DNA of 64,000 nt, from NCBI RefSeq assembly GCF_900119845.1, contig NZ_FPKU01000002.1:142045-206044 (forward strand). The letters are read 5' to 3'. The notes below the pieces were generated by a model that had not been told where the DNA came from, did not search any database, and saw nothing but the letters and a program-made list of their open reading frames with translations. The stretch is from Devosia enhydra. GTDB lineage: Bacteria; Pseudomonadota; Alphaproteobacteria; Rhizobiales; Devosiaceae. Of the stretch, positions 25,367-33,937 are shown piece after piece (position 1 is the stretch's first letter; each line of letters starts with the position of its first letter). Made by a program: the position numbers and the translations under genes.

Positions 25367-26068
25367 ATGAGTCGTCTGTCGCATTCAGAAATCCACATGG
25401 TGCATCGCATCGGCTGGTTGCGCGCGGCCGTACTCGGGGCAAATGACGGCCTTGTTTCAACTGCGAGCTTGGTAGTCGGGGTCGCCGCGGCCGGATCTGG
25501 TCGTCCCGAAATCCTGATCGCCGGACTTGCCGGCCTCGTCGCCGGAGCGATGTCGATGGCTGCCGGCGAATACGTCTCCGTCAGTTCACAGACCGACGCC
25601 GAACAGGCCGACATCGCGCGCGAGACGCGGGAACTGAAGGATACGCCCGAGGCGGAGCTGGAGGAGCTCACACGCATCTACGTCGGGCGGGGGCTTGATG
25701 AGGGACTTGCCCGCCAGGTTGCGGTCCAGCTGACCGCAAAGGACGCACTTGCCGCTCACTCGCGTGACGAACTCGGCATCTCGGAAACGGTCACCGCGCA
25801 TCCGATCCAGGCTGCCCTGGTGTCGGCGGCGACCTTCGCCGTCGGGGCGGTCATCCCGCTCATCATTGCGGCGCTCGTGCCTGCCACTCAGATCACTCTC
25901 ATCGTCGCGGTCACTACTTTGATCGCGCTTTCGGTGCTGGGCGGACTCGGTGCCTCAGCCGGAGGTGCGGGCATCGTAAAGGGGGCCGTCCGTGTCACCT
26001 TCTGGGGCGCGCTTGCCATGGCCGCGACCGCAGCGGTGGGGATGCTCTTCGGTGTGACTGTCGGCTAG
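25367..26068 (+). CDS. VIT1/CCC1-family Fe/Mn transporter
   Basis: 233 residues. HMVHRIGWLRAAVLGANDGL opens the family motif, followed by SLVVGVAAAGSGRPEILIAG and GAMSMAAGEYVSVSSQTDAE. A charged cytoplasmic segment (TRELKDTPEAELEELTRIY) carries the metal-binding Glu residues, and three further helices follow. VIT/CCC1 proteins export Fe2+ or Mn2+ from the cytoplasm. GGAAAGG precedes ATG 25367. It is divergent from copA and is the last metal gene before the foreign island. Confidence 0.88.
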   Translation: MSRLSHSEIHMVHRIGWLRAAVLGANDGLVSTASLVVGVAAAGSGRPEILIAGLAGLVAGAMSMAAGEYVSVSSQTDAEQADIARETRELKDTPEAELEELTRIYVGRGLDEGLARQVAVQLTAKDALAAHSRDELGISETVTAHPIQAALVSAATFAVGAVIPLIIAALVPATQITLIVAVTTLIALSVLGGLGASAGGAGIVKGAVRVTFWGALAMAATAAVGMLFGVTVG

Positions 26069-26522
26069 GCCGGTAGGGGAGTTTTGATGGGGACAGCACT
26101 ACGGGGTCAAAGTGATTTCTGGAAGTCGCCACTGGCACCCAAAGAATACAATGATTTCAATGGCTTGAGGTGGAGAAGGTTGGATATCAGGCCCATCCCC
26201 TCCGCCATTCCCTTCAGTAGTCGAGGCAAAATGACTTGAAGATCCGCGGGACTGCGGCGCATTCGGTGTCCTCATGCACTTACCTAACACCCGTTGCTTC
26301 CTCTCTTTCTCCGGAGCTGATGACTCCGTTGTGATGGTACGGCCCAGGCAGGAGCGACCGCATTTAGCCCAAAGCGGCCACTTGGACAGCGGCACCACTC
26401 GGCGACTATTACTGGCATCGCGCGTTGCATGTACGGCACAAGTTTAGCCAGTATTCACCTGACCGACACTGAACGCCAAATTTTTGCTCGACCCGTCGGG
26501 TCGTCGGAACTAGGACATCGCC
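26069..26522. other. Intergenic junction between metal and defence blocks
   Basis: No frame here looks like a protein. At 26186-26212 the string CCCATCCCCTCCGCCA preceded by AAGGTTGGATATCAGG resembles the 3' end of a tRNA-Ser (T-arm remnant, acceptor stem, CCA), but the T-loop is wrong and no complete tRNA precedes it. Such 3' fragments are typical attachment-site scars. Base composition is lower in GC than in the metal block. Confidence 0.35.
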
Positions 26523-27503
26523 ATGGCTTCTGCGCAGCAACTTATTGGTATGATCAAGAGCCATGCAGCAGGCGACGATGAGCGTTTTCTGCTGATCGCC
26601 GAGCACATCGCCCAGGAAGCCGACAATTCCGGCAAGGTGAAGATGGCGGGCGAAATCAAGGCTCTCATCGAAAGCATTCGAATCGATGCTGCCCGTGCCC
26701 GAATCGCCAAGCCTATTCCGATCACGGCACCGCGTGGGGAACTGGCCGGATTGGTGCGGGCATCGTACCCGGAGATCTATTTGTCGGATCTCGTGTTGAG
26801 TTCCCAGTTGGAGCGGCGGATCACTCGCATCGTTCGCGAACACCGAGAGCGCTCAACTCTTGAGGCTAAGAACCTCGCTCCTCGGCGCAAGTTCCTCTTC
26901 TCGGGACCGCCGGGAACCGGCAAGGGGATGACAGCCAGGGCGATCGCCGGCGAGCTCGGCTTGCCCCTCTTCACCATCCTGTTGGACGGGGTGATCACGA
27001 AATTCATGGGCGAAACCGCGAGCAAGCTGCGGTTGATCTTCGACGCAATGGCGACGACTCGCGGCATCTACTTCTTCGACGAGGTCGACGCACTGGCGGC
27101 AAGCCGTGGCAGCGAAAATGACGTCGGCGAAGCACGACGCATGCTCAATTCGTTCCTCCAGTTCCTCGAAGAGGACCAGTCCGGCAGCGTTATAATCGCC
27201 GCCACCAACCATCGGTCACTTCTCGATCCGGCACTGTTCCGGCGGTTCGACGCTGCCCTGTTCTACGAAAAGCCATCCGCCGAGGAAGCTCGGCGCGTGC
27301 TCAATAACCATCTCTTGGCATTTGACGTCGACAAGCTCGACTGGAACGAACTCGACCTGGCATCGCATGGCCTGAGCCAGGCAGACTTGGTTGCCGCTGC
27401 GGCAGACGCGGCACGTGATGCCGTGCTCGACAATGACGCAAAAATCACCACCGAGCTGTTGAAACAAGCATTGAAGGATAGAAACACTATCCACCCCAAT
27501 TGA
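26523..27503 (+). CDS. AAA+ ATPase IetA-like (IetAS defence/TA pair)
   Basis: 326 residues. A helical N-terminal part (1-75) precedes one AAA+ module: Walker A GPPGTGKG (128-135), Walker B YFFDEVDA (183-190), sensor 1 ATNH (227-230) and arginine-finger region LFRRFDAALFYEK. Together with the subtilase behind it, this matches IetA-IetS: first described as a plasmid toxin-antitoxin-like pair in Agrobacterium, and listed as an anti-phage system (Iet) in large defence screens. The ATPase is thought to restrain or regulate the protease. ATG 26523; 55 bases to the next gene. Confidence 0.8.
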   Translation: MASAQQLIGMIKSHAAGDDERFLLIAEHIAQEADNSGKVKMAGEIKALIESIRIDAARARIAKPIPITAPRGELAGLVRASYPEIYLSDLVLSSQLERRITRIVREHRERSTLEAKNLAPRRKFLFSGPPGTGKGMTARAIAGELGLPLFTILLDGVITKFMGETASKLRLIFDAMATTRGIYFFDEVDALAASRGSENDVGEARRMLNSFLQFLEEDQSGSVIIAATNHRSLLDPALFRRFDAALFYEKPSAEEARRVLNNHLLAFDVDKLDWNELDLASHGLSQADLVAAAADAARDAVLDNDAKITTELLKQALKDRNTIHPN

Positions 27504-27558
27504 CGGAGCTGAAGTCCAGTCGCAATAAGAATTGCTGAGATTCTAGTGTTTGGACGCA

Positions 27559-30054
27559 ATGGACAATCTCCGTCATATTCATATTCGTGGCCTAGGCAAA
27601 CGGCCGGCACGATATGCGTCGCCCCTCGGCCGAAGTTCCAGCAACGAGCTCTCCGCTCAGAACCGGCTCCTTCATGCTCGGGCGCTGCGCAACGAACTGG
27701 AAAAAAGCGTTGCCGCAATCGCAGAGCTTGCCGAGATGCAGGCGAACGCGACCGTCAAGAAGGCCGCCAGAGGCGTTGCTGTAGCGGTCGACTCTCGCCC
27801 CGGCGTGGCACTGATCACCGGTGACGCACGCGCGACATCACCAACACCGAAACTGCTGTCCCTTCGGCGGGCAAAGGGTAGGGATCCGAGCGAGCCGGAG
27901 CAGGACACCGCCACGTTCTTCCTCACGATGTCCAACCTGGAGACGCTGCGAAAGAACCTCGCAGCCTATGGCGATTGGCTGCCCGGCAATTCGGTCGAGA
28001 ACAGCAATGACGACGACGAGGACGAGGGAGGCGAGAACAAGCCCCGTAGCTTCTGGCTTTTTGAAACCGCATCGACCATTCGGCCGGCGTCTTTGCGTGA
28101 TTACTGGACTGACAGCCTTGAGCGGCTACCTCGAACCCGGCGGTCCACAAAGTGGGAAGTGTGGATTCGAAAGGACTACCGCGACTACTTTCTGAGGGCT
28201 TTGACGCAAGCCAAACTCGAGCTCGACGGCAAGCCCACTGAGTTCGTTGAGGTCATGGTCTACAACGTCGTGGGCACCCCTGATCAAATCCAGCGCGTCA
28301 TTCAGTCGAGTGTTGCGGTCGTCGAACTGCGGAGCGCCTCTGAGCTCGCGGCGGACCTGGTCAAGATGCCTCCCGCGGCGCGGTCCGCAAGAGTGGACCA
28401 GGTGGTTGCCCGCCTGCAGCCGCCGCTACCGACAGCACCGCGGGTAGCCGTGCTCGACACCGGCATTGCGGGCAATCACCCTCTGTTGGCCGCATCGACC
28501 GCGGCCAACGGGTTTCACGCTGCCATTCCTGCGTGGGGCGTCGGCGATCATCACGGACACGGCACGAAGATGGCTGGCGTCGTTCAGTTTCTGGACCTTG
28601 AGTATGCCATGCAGGGGTCTGGGCCTATCCCCCAGTACACCTGGCTTGAGTCGGTGGTGGTTCAGGCACCCCCCGGTGCTGAACCATTGCCGGCCCGCGA
28701 CGCGTTGGAACGTGCGGTAGCGCTGGTCGAGAAAGTTGAGGCAAAGAGGGTCTTCTGTCTTGCCCAGACCGCTCGAGGTGAAGCGACGAACGGTCGAGGT
28801 ACTGCGACCTCGGCGGCACTCGATCTGCTTGCTTATAACAATGGCAAGCCGCGCCTGTTCTGCGTGGCGGCCGGCAACGTGCCGAGGACGCCGGTGGAGC
28901 CATATGCGGTGGCCGACTACGCAGATCGCAACAAGCGCTTCGGCATAGAGGCGCCCGGACAGGCATTCAACGCCATCACCGTTGGCGCCATGACTTACAA
29001 GGCGCAGGGCGCGAACCTAGTCGCGCCCATGGGCGACCTCGCGCCCACGGCGCGAAGCGCCGAAGCGTGGCCGAAGCCGCATCCGAACAAGCCAGACGTC
29101 GTCATGGAAGGCGGAAACTTCTCGGTGGACCCCGGGGGGGCGTTTGCTCAGCCATCCCACCAGAATCTGGTGCTCACCACCGGTCGGAACCTACCGCAAT
29201 CACCATTCAGCCTGACAGGAGAGACGAGTGCTGCCACAGCGGCAGCAGCCGGCCTTCTGGGGCGCCTTCAAGGCTCATACCCTGCCTACAGCCCGGCGTC
29301 GCTGCGTGGCCTGCTGGTTCACAGCGCCGAGTGGACCCCCGCCATGATGGCGCAGTACCAGAGCATCGCAGCTGCAAGCGACCAACCAACGGCGAGAGAC
29401 ATATGTCTTGGCCGCTATGGGTGGGGCCTGCCGAATCAGGAGCGGGCCTATCGCAGCGCAGACAACGCCTGCACGCTTGTCATCGAGGATGAGCTCACAC
29501 CACTGACGCTCGATGACAAGACCATAAAGCTCAAGGAGATGAAGTACTTCAAGCTGCCTTGGCCAACCGCCGCGTTGAAGGCGCTGGGCAACGTTCAGGT
29601 CGAGATGAAGGTTACGCTGTCATACTTCGTCGAACCGGATCCACACGCCTACGCCCGGGATCGCGCCGACCGATACCCATCGCACCGGCTTCGTTTTGAC
29701 GTGCGACGCTTCGGCGAGGACGACTCCAGTGCGCAATCCCGCTTCAATGCACTAGAGGACGACGACGGTCAGTCCGATGGTGGCTGGCAGATCGGACGGC
29801 AATATCGGGGTCGTGGCTCGCTCGTTCAGGATGTCTGGACAGGGCCCGCGTTTCATCTGGCCGAGCGCGATGGCATCGCGGTCGGCCCCGTCAAGGGCTG
29901 GTGGGCGGACATCCGGAAAGCAAAACGCTATGACACGGCGACGCCATTCAGCTTGATTGTCAGCATCAAGGCGCCGGCCGGGGCAGAACTCTACACCGAG
30001 GTCGCCGCAGCAGCAGCGAAGGTCAACGTCCTGGTTGAGGCAAGCCGCCGATAG
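27559..30054 (+). CDS. Subtilisin-like serine protease IetS-like
   Basis: 831 residues, cytoplasmic (no signal peptide). The S8 catalytic triad is complete: Asp300 in VAVLDTGI, His334 in HHGHGTKMAG, Ser557 in GETSAATAAAAG. A long N-terminal region (1-290, with an acidic patch NDDDEDEGGEN near 150) and a C-terminal beta-rich region (about 620-831) flank it. Size and architecture match IetS, the toxic protease of the IetAS pair. ATG 27559 preferred over TTG 27550. Twelve bases separate its stop from the convergent CHAT gene. Confidence 0.82.
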   Translation: MDNLRHIHIRGLGKRPARYASPLGRSSSNELSAQNRLLHARALRNELEKSVAAIAELAEMQANATVKKAARGVAVAVDSRPGVALITGDARATSPTPKLLSLRRAKGRDPSEPEQDTATFFLTMSNLETLRKNLAAYGDWLPGNSVENSNDDDEDEGGENKPRSFWLFETASTIRPASLRDYWTDSLERLPRTRRSTKWEVWIRKDYRDYFLRALTQAKLELDGKPTEFVEVMVYNVVGTPDQIQRVIQSSVAVVELRSASELAADLVKMPPAARSARVDQVVARLQPPLPTAPRVAVLDTGIAGNHPLLAASTAANGFHAAIPAWGVGDHHGHGTKMAGVVQFLDLEYAMQGSGPIPQYTWLESVVVQAPPGAEPLPARDALERAVALVEKVEAKRVFCLAQTARGEATNGRGTATSAALDLLAYNNGKPRLFCVAAGNVPRTPVEPYAVADYADRNKRFGIEAPGQAFNAITVGAMTYKAQGANLVAPMGDLAPTARSAEAWPKPHPNKPDVVMEGGNFSVDPGGAFAQPSHQNLVLTTGRNLPQSPFSLTGETSAATAAAAGLLGRLQGSYPAYSPASLRGLLVHSAEWTPAMMAQYQSIAAASDQPTARDICLGRYGWGLPNQERAYRSADNACTLVIEDELTPLTLDDKTIKLKEMKYFKLPWPTAALKALGNVQVEMKVTLSYFVEPDPHAYARDRADRYPSHRLRFDVRRFGEDDSSAQSRFNALEDDDGQSDGGWQIGRQYRGRGSLVQDVWTGPAFHLAERDGIAVGPVKGWWADIRKAKRYDTATPFSLIVSIKAPAGAELYTEVAAAAAKVNVLVEASRR

Positions 30055-30066
30055 CCGGACTGTGGC

Positions 30067-31908
30067 TCAGTTCGCGGCCTTTGCCATGACGTCGCCGTAG
30101 GACAGGTAGGCGAAAGCGCTTGGAGACATTGCCGAGTGGTTCTGTCGCGACTTGAGGACGGCGTTTCCGAACGACTGCTGATTGTCGATCAGTTCGGTGA
30201 GCGCGTCCTTGATAAACTCGGAGGCGATATTGTCCTGCACTGACCACAGCGGCGCGATCACCCCGCTGAACGACCTGCGGACAAGGGCCGGGGGCCAGCC
30301 TGAAGTCGAGGCGAGACATGCATCTGTCGCCCCAACCTGGCAGGCATTGATGATGCAGATCGGGCGATAACGCTTGCCCAGCTGGACGCTGCTATTAATG
30401 GCATCTACAGGTACCCAGCCGTCGAGCATTCTGATGCCGACGCTTCCCGGCGCACCTTCCGACGCACCGTGGCCGGCAAAATGCAGCAACCGCACCGCGG
30501 TGCTCGGCGGTGTCTGGAGCACGCCCATAAACCCAGCGTAGGTCGGGTAGGGACGGTGTGCACCGTACTTGGTGACGAGCCATTCGGCTTCGGCCTGCGC
30601 CGCCGGCAAATTGTCGCCGTACTCGTATTGGGGCGCAAAGGTGATGACATCACCAGTGGGGAAAGACGCCGGCATTGAAGCTCCATCCATGAACCACCTT
30701 GCCATTGGATGCATCAAGTATAGGTGGCCAGCACCTTCCAGGTCTTCCTCGACGGGAAACATGAGCTCCCACGGAACATAGGGCTCGTTGGTCATGATCT
30801 GGATGGAAAACTTGAAACCAACGCTTTTTTGGATGGCGAGGTAGAGGTTGCGGAACTCTAGCGGAGCGGCCCGCCAGATCTCTTCGCCAATACCCTGTAG
30901 TGCACCCTCGTGCTGTCCCTGGGCAAGGTAGGGACAGGCGTTGAACTTGGCCTTGAAGTAGTCCTTGGCGGACATCCCGAAACCGGAGCTTGCGAACCTG
31001 AAGGCCTCGCCGAGGTTCCTTAAGCCTGGCCCAACGTTGAACGTCCATTGGTATCGATCGCCGCCACCGGGGTCCTGCAGAATGTTCACCGTCAGATCGG
31101 CCGAAGGCTGGTCGGTGGGGATGTTCACGGATGCGGTCGTCGTTTCGCCCATAGCGGTTGCCGACTGAGAAGCAGTCAATTCGAAGGACACTGCCAGTTC
31201 TCCGCACGGGCGGCCGTCGTGGGAGAAGATCAGGTGGATGTTCACGCGGCCGAGTGCACGCGCTTCCTCGGCAACAAGAGCCGAAAACATGACTGGCCTG
31301 GATGGCGCATCCCGCTTGACTAGAATGATGGCCCGACGATCAACGTCGTCGATCTGCAGCTGCCAGGAGACGATCTCAACGTCGATTGGTAAGGTTGTCC
31401 AATCACCGTCGGCAGTGAAGTCGATCCAGGAGTCCTCGGCGCCGGCAGGGGGTGTCAGGCTCAGGTCGACCTTCAGATCGAGCCTCTCGCCAACGCGGAC
31501 ATCGCTGATCGCTTGGGCCGTGGGGAACCGTGTGACCAATTCCCGTCCATCACCAATGCCATCTGGAACGGCAGTCGGAGGTACCTCTAGTGCAGGGGCC
31601 TCACCACCGTTGTCAGGCGCGGCACCAACTTCGGACGGCGACATGGGCACATCGAAGCCGTCATCACCAGCGTTGAAGAATGGAGAAGCGACAACGAGCC
31701 GGTTCGCCAATACACTGGCGGGAATTCTCTCCACGATCATCGCTTCGATACTCTGCTTGGTCGCTTCACTGAAAACCTCACCGGCGAGGATCAGCCGGCG
31801 CCCTTCGAAGGACACCTCGAGTAAGGTAATCTCGTCTTCGAGCTGCTCTTCGAGCTGGCGACGCAGCTCATCCCAGGCCGGACCGTCGGGTAAGGCAAAC
31901 TTGTTCAC
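30067..31908 (-). CDS. CHAT-domain caspase-like protease
   Basis: 613 residues. The C-terminal half is a CHAT domain: NEPYVPWELMFPVEEDLEG, catalytic His480 in LLHFAGHGASEG, catalytic Cys523 in IINACQVGAT, then APLWSVQDNIASEF. The N-terminal ~330 residues are beta-rich (two sandwich-like parts) after a charged helix (LRRQLEEQLEDEITLLEV) and may be the sensing region. CHAT proteases act in programmed cell-death systems such as gasdermin activation and Craspase. Here the adjacent LCAT-like lipase would be the natural target or co-effector. GTG start with GGAGGAAC upstream. Confidence 0.85.
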   Translation of the reverse strand: MNKFALPDGPAWDELRRQLEEQLEDEITLLEVSFEGRRLILAGEVFSEATKQSIEAMIVERIPASVLANRLVVASPFFNAGDDGFDVPMSPSEVGAAPDNGGEAPALEVPPTAVPDGIGDGRELVTRFPTAQAISDVRVGERLDLKVDLSLTPPAGAEDSWIDFTADGDWTTLPIDVEIVSWQLQIDDVDRRAIILVKRDAPSRPVMFSALVAEEARALGRVNIHLIFSHDGRPCGELAVSFELTASQSATAMGETTTASVNIPTDQPSADLTVNILQDPGGGDRYQWTFNVGPGLRNLGEAFRFASSGFGMSAKDYFKAKFNACPYLAQGQHEGALQGIGEEIWRAAPLEFRNLYLAIQKSVGFKFSIQIMTNEPYVPWELMFPVEEDLEGAGHLYLMHPMARWFMDGASMPASFPTGDVITFAPQYEYGDNLPAAQAEAEWLVTKYGAHRPYPTYAGFMGVLQTPPSTAVRLLHFAGHGASEGAPGSVGIRMLDGWVPVDAINSSVQLGKRYRPICIINACQVGATDACLASTSGWPPALVRRSFSGVIAPLWSVQDNIASEFIKDALTELIDNQQSFGNAVLKSRQNHSAMSPSAFAYLSYGDVMAKAAN

Positions 31909-31926
31909 GCGTTCCTCCGGTCGGGT

Positions 31927-33336
31927 TTATGGCAGGAGGTCTACATCGACGACCGTGAAGATGTCCGACGCCTCTTCGGCACCGGTCGCTTCCACGCTCG
32001 CTCGATAGCTCCCCGCCGGCAGGGCGTACTGCCATACGTAATAATCGTCTACCTTGTTCATCCGGGTCTTGATCGGGGGCTTGGTGTCGTCGAGGTTGGT
32101 GAGCGTAAGATTAAGGAACTGCGCCGACTGGCGAGTGGCGGCCCGGATTGCGACGTCCGCCCCTGCCCGATAGAGATCGTCCACCAGGAGGCTGATGGTG
32201 CCAACGCCGCCTCTATCCCGCAGCGGAGTTTCTGGCATCCCTGCGATGGCGTTGCACACGTGTGACATCACAGAGCCGTAGGACGTGATGGCCGAGTGAG
32301 ATGTGGGCGCAAAGGCGGCGACTTCCTCGCCAACCTCTGGCGGCGTTGCCGATCGCCGCGGTACGGTACCATCGCCGGAAAGAAAACCCTCCTGCACGGA
32401 CTTGCCGCTGAACGTCACCCATCCTTGATCATCGACGAAGCCACCGACTTTGGTCGGTTGCTCCGATCCGATGACCGTACGTGTCGCGCCCTTGCGCTCA
32501 AGGTAGGCCCCGATCGACTTGTTGGTACTTGCCGCATCGCGCATCTCATCATGGAACGCGAGCGCGGACCGCACGCGGTTCCGATCCACCTTGAGCAGGT
32601 TGGCATCGACGAGCTTGACCGGAGAACCCGCGCCGTCCCGGAGAAATGGCCCTGTCGGCAAGAGCTGATACAACGAGTCGAAGCCGGCAAAAGTGTAGAT
32701 ACTCCGTTTCACCCCATCTGGCAGAAAGTTCGCCTTGATGCCCGACTGAAGGAAGTCCAGCGCATCGCCCGACCCAGCGAATGGGGTCGCTATTGCGATG
32801 GTCGCCCGTGTGGCTTTCCACCCCTCGAGCACTTCGACGAAATGCCGTGCGATCAGTCCACCCATGGAGTGAACGATCAGGATGAGCTTGGCCTCTGCAT
32901 TGCCGCTCTCCTCGCGCCACGCCTTCAACCAGTCGTGGCTTTCCCTCGCCAACCTAATGGCTGCCACGCGATTGTCACGTCGCCAGTCATAGGGGAACTC
33001 GAAGAAGTTCTTTCCCTTTTTCAGGCCCAGCCGGTCCTGTAGATTGTAACTGAGCTCCTGGTAACCGCCGATCTTCCAAAAGTCGGGAATGAGGGCCGGC
33101 CACCGTAGGATTGAACGTGGAACGATGCCGTCGCCTATGTCCTCGTCGAGGCTGCCCGGCGCCGTAAGTTGTAGCCGGGCCAAACCGTTGTTGAATACGG
33201 AATCCCATATAGATCCTGCTCCCCAGAGCAGCTTGCCGTCCTTGGTCAGCTCGGAGCCGAGAATGCCGGGCAAGAGAACCACGACATCTGGAAAAGCGCC
33301 CACGACCAGACCTCCAAACGACAATACCCGATTCAC
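31927..33336 (-). CDS. LCAT-like alpha/beta-hydrolase (lipase/acyltransferase)
   Basis: 469 residues. VVVLLPGILGSELTKDGKLL opens the LCAT/PDAT motif, FPYDWRRDNRVAAIRLA follows, and the nucleophile elbow is IVHSMGGLIARH with Ser157. GDGTVPRRSA and the His of APTSHSAITS are candidates for the Asp/His of the triad. A C-terminal beta domain (KPPIKTRMNKVDDYYVWQYA...) ends the protein. Enzymes of this group hydrolyse or transfer acyl chains of lipids. No signal peptide, so membrane lipids would be attacked from inside, as expected of an abortive-infection effector (inference). GTG start uncertain. Eighteen bases before the CHAT gene. Confidence 0.82.
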   Translation of the reverse strand: MNRVLSFGGLVVGAFPDVVVLLPGILGSELTKDGKLLWGAGSIWDSVFNNGLARLQLTAPGSLDEDIGDGIVPRSILRWPALIPDFWKIGGYQELSYNLQDRLGLKKGKNFFEFPYDWRRDNRVAAIRLARESHDWLKAWREESGNAEAKLILIVHSMGGLIARHFVEVLEGWKATRATIAIATPFAGSGDALDFLQSGIKANFLPDGVKRSIYTFAGFDSLYQLLPTGPFLRDGAGSPVKLVDANLLKVDRNRVRSALAFHDEMRDAASTNKSIGAYLERKGATRTVIGSEQPTKVGGFVDDQGWVTFSGKSVQEGFLSGDGTVPRRSATPPEVGEEVAAFAPTSHSAITSYGSVMSHVCNAIAGMPETPLRDRGGVGTISLLVDDLYRAGADVAIRAATRQSAQFLNLTLTNLDDTKPPIKTRMNKVDDYYVWQYALPAGSYRASVEATGAEEASDIFTVVDVDLLP

Positions 33337-33937
33337 CAGTGCACATCGGTCTGGAAATTATCCGCAAACACATAAATGTAAAGCCTGACAGATTCTGTCG
33401 CGGGCGCTGCTTTGCAGGACACTAAATCTCGCGACAATGTGCGTCGGTTGGCCCAATTCGGTGTGGTAAGCTGTTATTTGGACAGTAGAGCCTTTTTGAC
33501 GGATGATTGGACGACGCCAATTTGCTCCCGCCGGAATCACGTGGAGGTCCGGAACTGGCGCGAAGCGGGCATTGAGCGGCGGGTACCTAGAGGTGGCGTC
33601 AAAAACTCCAACCATCCGGTCGCACTTCGAGCCCATCTGTTGGTGACACCTTCGACGAGGGCAGAGCTGGCAATGATGCCCGAGACGCGGCGATTTCTGG
33701 TTATGGAAATTCCCGAACGCATACTCCTCGCCTCGAAGTCAAGAGACGACTGGACCCGCCCCAATCACTACGCCCGCGGCAGGGCAATCTGATGCAATCG
33801 TGGACCAGCGGCAACCTAACCTACGGACTGGTGTGCGCTGCCTTTCAAGTGTGGGCTTTTAACTAAAGTGTGACTTGGCGTTGTCGGCTATTGATCAGCA
33901 ACGATGCGCATGCACGATAGGTGGTCAGGGGACCGCA
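33337..33937. other. Divergent intergenic region between LCAT/CHAT pair and ClpB-like operon
   Basis: 601 bases without a convincing gene. A 126-codon frame at 33412-33792 (+) shows no recognisable motif, weak start signals and Arg-rich content, and I do not accept it. The stretch is more AT-rich than its flanks (for example 33840-33900) and must hold the promoters of both divergent operons, but no clear -35/-10 pair was identified. Confidence 0.4.

Noticed and set aside
26099..26398. 99-codon minus-strand frame at the metal/defence junction
   Set aside because: Low-complexity content, no ribosome site and no family signal; more likely junction DNA.
33412..33792. 126-codon frame between the LCAT gene and the ClpB-like operon
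   Set aside because: No recognisable motif, weak start, and Arg-rich content of a non-coding frame; treated as intergenic.
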